Shown: one piece after another, positions 57,121 to 64,000 of the stretch
How the letters are laid out: the number at the start of each line of letters is the position of its first letter
Position numbering within the stretch: position 1 is the stretch's first letter
Made by a program: the position numbers and the translations under genes
Source: Cladorhizidae sp. MBARI D1340-BT2
Taxonomy: Eukaryota; Porifera; Demospongiae; Poecilosclerida; Cladorhizidae
Assembly (NCBI GenBank): GCA_028752905.1
Contig: JAQNBH010000011.1
Span: 18,755,909-18,819,908 of the forward strand
DNA: 64,000 nt
Direction: 5' to 3'
Notes under the pieces: generated by a model
The model's database searches: none
The model's input: only the letters and a program-made list of their open reading frames with translations
Told to the model about the DNA's origin: nothing

Positions 57121-60100
57121 CCATGAACTCTGGTGTGTAGCAAGCCATGAACTCTGGCGTGCAGCAAGCCATTAACTTTGGCATGCATCAAGCCATGAAC
57201 TCAGGTGTGTATCAAGCTATGAACTCTGGACTGGAGTAAAACATGAACTCTGGTGTGCATCAAGGCATGAACTCGGATGTGTATCAAGCTATGAACTCTG
57301 GTGTGTAGCAAGACATGCACTCTGGTGTATAACAGTCATGAACTCTGTATCAAGCCATGAACTCTGGTGTCTTATGCCATGAATTCTGGAGTGTGTCAAG
57401 CCATGAACTCTGGTGTGCATCAACCAATGAACTCTGGTGTGCATCAAGCAATGAACTCTGGTGTGCATCAAGCCAAGAACAACTCTAGTGTACATCAAGT
57501 CATGAACTGTGGTGTGCATCAAACCATGAACTCTCGTGTGCATCAAGCCATGAACTATGGTGTGCATCAAGCCATGAACTCTGGTGGGTATCAAGCCATG
57601 AACTATGGTGTGTAGCAAGCCATGAATTCTGAAGTGCAGCAAGCCATGAAGTCTGGCATGCATCAAGCAATAAACTCTGGTGTGTATCAAGCTATGAACT
57701 CTGGTGGTTAGCAAGTCATGAACTCTGGTGTTGTGTACCAGTCATGAACTCTGTATCAAGCCATGAACTCAGGTGTATCAAGCTATGAACTCTGGTGTGG
57801 GTCAAGCCATGAACTCTGGTGTGCATCAAGCCATAAACTCTGGTGTGTATCAAGCTATGAACTCTGGTGTGTAACAAGACATGAACTCTGGCGTGTAGCA
57901 TTCATGAACTCTGTTTCAAGCCATGAACTCTGGTGTATCAAGACATGAACTCTGGTGTGTGTCAAGCCATGAACTCTGGTGTGCATCCAGCCATGAACTC
58001 TGGTGTGTATCAAGCTATTAACTCTGGTGTGCATCAATCCATGAACTCTGGTGTGCATCAAGCCATGAAATCTGGTGTGCAGCAAGCGATGAACTCTATG
58101 AACTCTGGTGTGCATCAAACCATGAATTCTGGTGTGTATCGAACTATGAACTCTGGTGTGTATCAACCTTGGACTCTGGTGTGCATCATGCCAAGAACTC
58201 TGGTGTGCATCAAGCCATGAACTCTGGTGTGCATAAAGCCATGAACTCGGGTGTGCTTCTAACCATAAACTCTGGTGTGCATCAAGCTATAAACTCGGGT
58301 GTGCATCAAGCCATGACTTCGGGTGGGCAGCAAGCGATGAACTCTATGAACTCTGGTGTGCATCAAGCCATGCACTCTGGTGTGTATCACGCCATGAACT
58401 CTGGTGTGTATCACAGCATGAACTCGGATGTGTATCAAGCTATGAACTCTGGTGTGTAGCAAGACATGCCCTCTGGTGTGCATGAAGGCATGAACTCGGA
58501 TGTGTATCAAGCTATGAACTCTGGTGTATATCAGTCATGAACTCTGTATCAAGCCATGAACTCTGGTGTCTTATGCCATGAACTCTGGAGTTTGTCAAGC
58601 CATGAACTCTGGTGTGCATCAAGCCATGAACTCTGGTGTGCATCAACCCATGAACTCTGGTGTGCATCAACCCATGAACTCTGGTATGCATCAAGCCATG
58701 AATTCTGGTGTGCATCAAGCCATTAACTTTGGTTTCCATCAAGCCATGAAGTCTGGCATGCATCAAGCAATAAACTCTGGTGTGTATCAAGCTATGAACT
58801 ATGGTGGTTAGCAAGTCATGAACTCTGGTGTGTAGCAGTCATGAACTCTGTATCAAGACATGAACTCTGGTCTATCAAGCTATGAACTCTTGTGTGGGTC
58901 AAGCCATGAACTCTGTTGTGCATCAAGCCATGAACTCTGGTGTGCATCAAGCCATGAACTTTGGTTTGCATAAAGCCATGAACTCTGGTGTGTAGCAAGC
59001 CATGAATCTGACGTGCAGCAAGCCATGAACTCTGGCATGTATCAAGCCATGAACTCTGGTGTTTCAAGCCATGAAATCTGGTGTGTAGCAAGACATTAAC
59101 TCTGGTGTGCATCAAGCCATGAACTCGGGTGTGCAACAAGCCATGAACTCTAGTTTGCATCAAGCCATGAACACATGTGTACATCAAGCTATGAACAGTG
59201 GAATGCAGCAACCTATGAACTCTGATGTGTATCAAGCTATGAAATCTGGTGTGTAGCAAGACATGAACTCTGGTGTGCAGCAAGCCATAAACTCTGGTAT
59301 GCTTCAAGCCATGAAATTTGGTGTGCATCAAGCCAAGAACTCTGGTGGGTATGAAGCTATGAACTCTGGTGTGTAGCAAGCCATGAACTCTGGCGTGCAG
59401 CAAGCCATTAACTTTGGCATGCATCAAGCCATGAAATCATGTGTGTATCAAGCTATAAACTCTGGGGTGTAGTAAAACATGAACTCTGGTGTGCATCAAG
59501 CCATGAAATCTGGTGTGCAGCAAGCGATGAACTCTATGAACTGTGGTGTGCATCAAGCCATGAATTCTGGTGTGTATCGAACTATGAACTCTGGTGTGTA
59601 TCAAGCCTTGCACTCTGGTGTGCATCATGCCAAGAACTCTGGTGTGCATCAAGCCATGAACTCTGGTGTGCATAAAGCCATGAACTCGGGTGTGCTTCTA
59701 ACCATAAACTCTGGTGTGCATCAAGCTATGAACTCGGGTGTGCATCAAGCCATGACTTCGGGTGGGCAGCAAGTGATGAACTCTATGAACTCTGGTGTGC
59801 ATCAAGCCATGAACTATGGTGTGTATCAAGACATGAATTCTGGTGTCAGTAACCATGAACTCCATATCAAGCTATGCACTCTGGTGTGTATCAAGCCATG
59901 AACTCTGGTGGATATCAAGATATGAACACTGGTCTGTATCAAGCTATTAATTCTGTGGTGTAGCAAAACATGAACTCTGGTGTGTAGCAAGTCATGAACT
60001 CTGGTGTGTAGCAGTCTCATGAACTCTGTATTAAGCCATGAACACTGGTGTGTGTCAAGCCATGAACTCTGGTGTGCATCAAGCCAATGAACTTTGGTGT

Positions 60101-60486
60101 GCATCAAGCCATGAACTAAGGTGTGCATCAAGCCATGAACAACTCTGGTGTATATCAAGCCATGAACTCTGGCGTGCATCAAACCATGAACTCTGTTGTG
60201 CATCAAGCCATGAACTCTGGTGCGCATCAAGCTATGAACTTTGGTTTCCATAAAGCCATGAACTCTGGTGTGTAGCAAGCCATGAATCTGACGTGCAGCA
60301 AGCCATGAACTCTGGCATGTATCAAGCCATGAACTCTGGTGTTTCAAGCCATGAAATCTGGTATGTAGCACGACATTAACTCTGGTGTGCATCAAGCCAT
60401 GAACTCGGGTGTGCAACAAGCCATGAACTCTAGTTTGCATCAAGCCATGAACACATGTGTACATCAAGCTATGAACACTGGAATGC

Positions 60487-63400
60487 AGCAACCTATGAAC
60501 TCTGATGTGTATTAAGCTATGAAATCTGGTGTGTAGTAAGACATGAACTCTGGTGTGCAGCAAGCCATAAACTTTGGTATGCTTCAAGCCATGAAATTTG
60601 GTGTGCATCAAGCCAAGAACTCTGGTGGGTATGAAGCTATGAACTCTGGTGTGTAGCAAGCCATGAACTCTGGCGTGCAGCAAACCATTAACTTTGGCAT
60701 GCATCAAGCCATGAACTCAGGTGTGTATCAAGCTATGAACTCTGGGGTGTAGTAAAACATGAACTCTGGTGTGTAGCAAGAAATGAACTCTGGTGTGTAG
60801 CAGTCATGAACTCTGTATCAAGCTGTTGTCTCAAGCCATGAACTCTGGTGTGTGTCAAGCCATGAACTCTGGTGTGCATCAAGCCATGAAATAAAGTGTG
60901 CATCAAGCCATGAACTCTGTTGCACATCAAGCTGGTGTGCATCAACCCATGAACTCTGGTGTGCATCAATAATGAACTCTGGTGTGCATCAAGCCGTGAA
61001 CTTTGGTGTGCATCATGCCATGAATTCTGGTGGGTATCAAGCCAAGAACTCTGGTGTGTAGCAAGCCATGAACTCTGACTTGCAGCAAGCCATGAACTCT
61101 GGCATGCATCAAGCCATATACTCTGGTGTGTATCAAGCTATGAACTCTTGTGTGTAACAAGACATGAACTCTGGTCTGTAGCAGCCATGAACTCTTTATC
61201 AAGCCATGAACTATGGTGTATCAATCCATGAACACTGGTGTGTGTCAAGCCATCATATTTGGTGTGCATCAAGCCATGAACACTGGTATGTATCAAGCTA
61301 TTAACTCTGGTATGTAGCAAGACATGAACTCTGGTATGTATCGAGCTATGAACTCTGGGGTTTAGCAAAACATGAACTCTGGTGTGTAGCAAGACATAAA
61401 CTCTGGTGTGTAGCAGTCACGAACTCTGTTACATGCCATAAACTCTGGTGTCTCAAGCCATGAACTCTGGTATTTGTCAAGCCATGAACTCTGGTGTGCA
61501 TCAAGCCATGAACTATGGTGTGCATCAAGCCATGATCAACTCTGGTGTACATCAAGCCATGAACTCTGGCATGCATCAACCCCTGAACTCTGGTGTGCAT
61601 CAAGCCATGAATTCTGGTATGCATCAAGCCATGAACTTTGGTGTGCATCAAGCCATGAACTCTGACGTGCAGCAAGCCTTGAACTCTGGCATGCATCAAG
61701 CGATAAACTCTGGTGTGTATCAAGCTATGAACTCTGGTGTGTAACAAGAAATGAACTCTGGTGTGTATCAATCATGAACTCTGTTTCAAGCCATGAACTC
61801 TGGTGTGTGTCAAGCCATGAACTCTGGTGTATATCCAGCCATGAACTCTGGTCTGTATCACGCTATTAACTCTGGTGTGCATCAATCCATGAACTCTGGT
61901 TTGCATCAAGCCATGAAATCTGGTGTGCAGCAAGCGATGAACTCTATGAACTGTGATGTGCATCAAGCCATGAATTCTGGTGTGTATCAAACTATGAACT
62001 CTGGTGTGTATCAAGCGTTGCACTCTGGTGTGCATCATGCCAAGAACTCTGGTGTGCATCAAGCCATGAACTCTGGTGTGCATAAAGCCATGAACTCGGG
62101 TGTGCTTCTAACCATAAACTCTGGTGTGCATCAAGCTATGAACTTGGGTGTGCATCAAGCCATGACTTCGGGTGGGCAGCAAGCGATGAACTCTATGAAC
62201 TCTGGTGTGCATCAAGCCATGAACTATGGTGTGTATCAAGACATGAATTCTGGTGTCAGTAACCATGAACTCCATATCAAGCTATGCACTCTGGTGTGTA
62301 TCAAGCCATGAACTCTGGTGGATATCAAGATATGAACTCTGGTCTGTATCAAGCTATTAATTCTGTGGTGTAGCAAAACATGAACTCTGGTGTGTAGCAA
62401 GTCATGAACTCTGGTGTGTAGCAGTCTCATGAACTCTGTATTAAGCCATGAACACTGGTGTGTGTCAAGCCATGAACTCTGGTGTGCATCAAGCCAATGA
62501 ACTTTGGTGTTCATCAAGCCATGAACTATGGTGTGCATCAAGCCATGAACAACTCTGGTGTATATCAAGCCATGAACTCTGGCGTGCATCAAATCATGAA
62601 CTCTGTTGTGCATCAAGCCATGAACTCTGGTGTGCATCAAGCCATGAACTTTGGTTTCCATAAAGCCATGAACTCTGGTGTGTAGCAAGCCATGAATCTG
62701 ACGTGCAGCAAGCCATGAACTCTGGCATGTATCAAGCCATGAACTCTGGTGTTTCAAGCCATGAAATCTGGTATGTAGCAAGTCATTAACTCTGGTGTGC
62801 ATCAAGCCATGAACTCGGGTGTGCAACAAGCCATGAACTCTAGTTTGCATCAAGCCATGAACACATGTGTACATCAAGCTATGAACACTGGAATGCAGCA
62901 ACCTATGAACTCTGATGTGTATCAAGCTATGAAATCTGGTGTGTAGCAAGACATGAACTCTGGTGTGCAGCAAGCCATAAACTCTGGTATGCTTCAAGCC
63001 ATGAAATTTGGTGTGCATCAAGCCAAGAACTCTGGTGGGTATGAAGCTATGAACTCTGGTGTGTAGCAAGCCATGAACTCTGGCGTGCAGCAAGCCATTA
63101 ACTTTGGCATGCATCAAGCCATGAACTCAGGTGTGTATCAAGCTATGAACTCTGGGGTGTAGTAAAACATGAACTCTGGTGTGCATCAAGCCATGAAATC
63201 TGGTGTGCAGCAAGCGATGAACTCTATGAACTGTGGTGTGCATCAAGCCATGAATTCTGGTGTGTATCGAACTATGAACTCTGGTGTGTATCAAGCCTTG
63301 CACTCTGGTGTGCATCATGCCAAGAACTCTGGTGTGCATCAAGCCATGAACTCTGGTGTGCATAAAGCCATGAACTCGGGTGTGCTTCTAACCATAAACT

Positions 63401-64000
63401 CTGGTGTGCATCAAGCTATGAACTCGGGTGTGCATCAAGCCATGACTTCGGGTGGGCAGCAAGCGATGAACTCTATGAACTCTGGTGTGCATCAAGCCAT
63501 GAACTATGGTGTGTATCAAGACATGAATTCTGGTGTCAGTAACCATGAACTCCATATCAAGCTATGCACTCTGGTGTGTATCAAGCCTTGAACTCTGGTA
63601 GATATCAAGATATGAACTCTGGTCTGTATCAAGCTATTAATTCTGTGGTGTAGCAAAACATGAACTCTGGTGTGTAGCAAGTCATGAACTCTGGTGTGTA
63701 GCAGTCTCATGAACTCTGTATTAAGCCATGAACACTGGTGTGTTTCAAGCCATGAACTCTGGTGTGCATCAAGCCAATGAACTTTGGTGTGCATCAAGCC
63801 ATGAACTATGGTGTGCATCAAGCCATGAACAACTCTGGTGTATATCAAGCCATGAACTCTGGTGTGCATCAAACCATGAACTCTGTTGTGCATCAAGCCA
63901 TGAACTCTGGTGTGCATCAAGCCATGAACTTTGGTTTGCATAAAGCCATGAACTCTGGTGTGTAGCAAGCCATGAATCTGACGTGCAGCAAGCCATGAAC
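60487..64000. repeat. Higher-order duplication, copy 2 (offset 8,057 bp)
   Basis: Partner of 52430-55943; it runs to the window end, so the true length is unknown. No net indel is seen across at least 3.5 kb, so the duplication is recent compared with the unit divergence. Confidence 0.88.

Larger units (their letters stand above)
38890..64000. repeat. 24-bp minisatellite megaarray (over 25 kb, runs off the window)
   Basis: The unit is ATGAACTCTGGTGTGCATCA + AGCC. Common variants are TGTGTATCAAGC, TGTGTAGCAAGC, TGCAGCAAGCC, GGTGGGTATC and GGCATGCATC, with 18-27-bp indel units. On + the unit reads MNSGVHQA, and SSHELWCA in another frame; on - it reads HTRVHGLM. TAG stops (from TGTGTAGC) and frame changes (for example at CAGTCATGAACTCTGTATC) recur throughout, so I do not call a protein. 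Blocks of variants repeat at larger offsets (see the higher-order entries). I found no transposon insertion in it. Confidence 0.97.

Noticed and set aside
38967..63996. Dozens of ORFs of 60-293 codons in the 24-bp array as a repeat-protein gene family
   Set aside because: They exist because the unit is a multiple of 3 with few stops. They occur on both strands and in several frames at once, end at recurring TAG units, and show no splice or start context.

Overview
The window is animal nuclear DNA: spliced genes with GT-AG introns, many kilobase-scale tandem repeats, DNA transposon and retroelement fossils, and no bacterial gene organisation. An animal-type KANK gene with some very short introns, a pogo/Tigger element, HIRAN and hAT/P52rIPK-like relics and frequent ACATGTAC-type words would fit a marine invertebrate, perhaps a demosponge. 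That placement is inference and not firm.

Region 1 (1-24.3 kb) is the 3' half of one host gene on the + strand, reconstructed here from splice signals and reading frame. Six exons (1413-1562, 9079-9177, 14920-15030, 15139-15237, 15391-15492, 24066-24155) join in phase 0 to encode the C-terminal 216 residues of a KANK-type protein: the pre-ankyrin helical stretch, then five ankyrin repeats, one per exon. The N-terminal exons (talin-binding KN motif, coiled coil) must lie upstream of the window. The introns are crowded with unrelated minisatellites (units of 37, 64, 39, 32, 67, 68, 40 and about 49 bp, plus a 30-bp array just before the first exon). They also hold a Tigger-like transposon (9770-12429) that carries a divergent HIRAN-domain ORF, an imperfect 480-bp palindrome, hammerhead-like motifs, and a minus-strand hAT transposase fossil (19.8-22.4 kb). 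One conserved piece of that fossil has been amplified into a minisatellite.

Region 2 (24.3-27.8 kb) is intergenic. It holds two LINE ORF2 C-terminal fossils on opposite strands, a TAA/TTA microsatellite that switches strand, a CA-rich stretch and degenerate hammerhead-like element ends.

Region 3 (27.8-36.7 kb) is a diverged AT-rich satellite with a roughly 150-190 bp irregular period. It is interrupted by a decayed Ty3/gypsy pol gene on the minus strand (about 29.65-32.56 kb) and by an unidentified segment of about 0.7 kb.

Region 4 (38.9 kb to the window end) is a 25-kb array of a 24-bp minisatellite that reads MNSGVHQA on + and HTRVHGLM on -. It is interrupted by stops and frameshifts and has multi-kilobase higher-order duplications (offsets 1,232, 2,129, 3,198 and 8,057 bp). 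I regard the many ORFs there as by-products of a repeat unit that is a multiple of three. Apart from the KANK gene I see no intact gene; the transposon HIRAN ORF is open but of unknown status.
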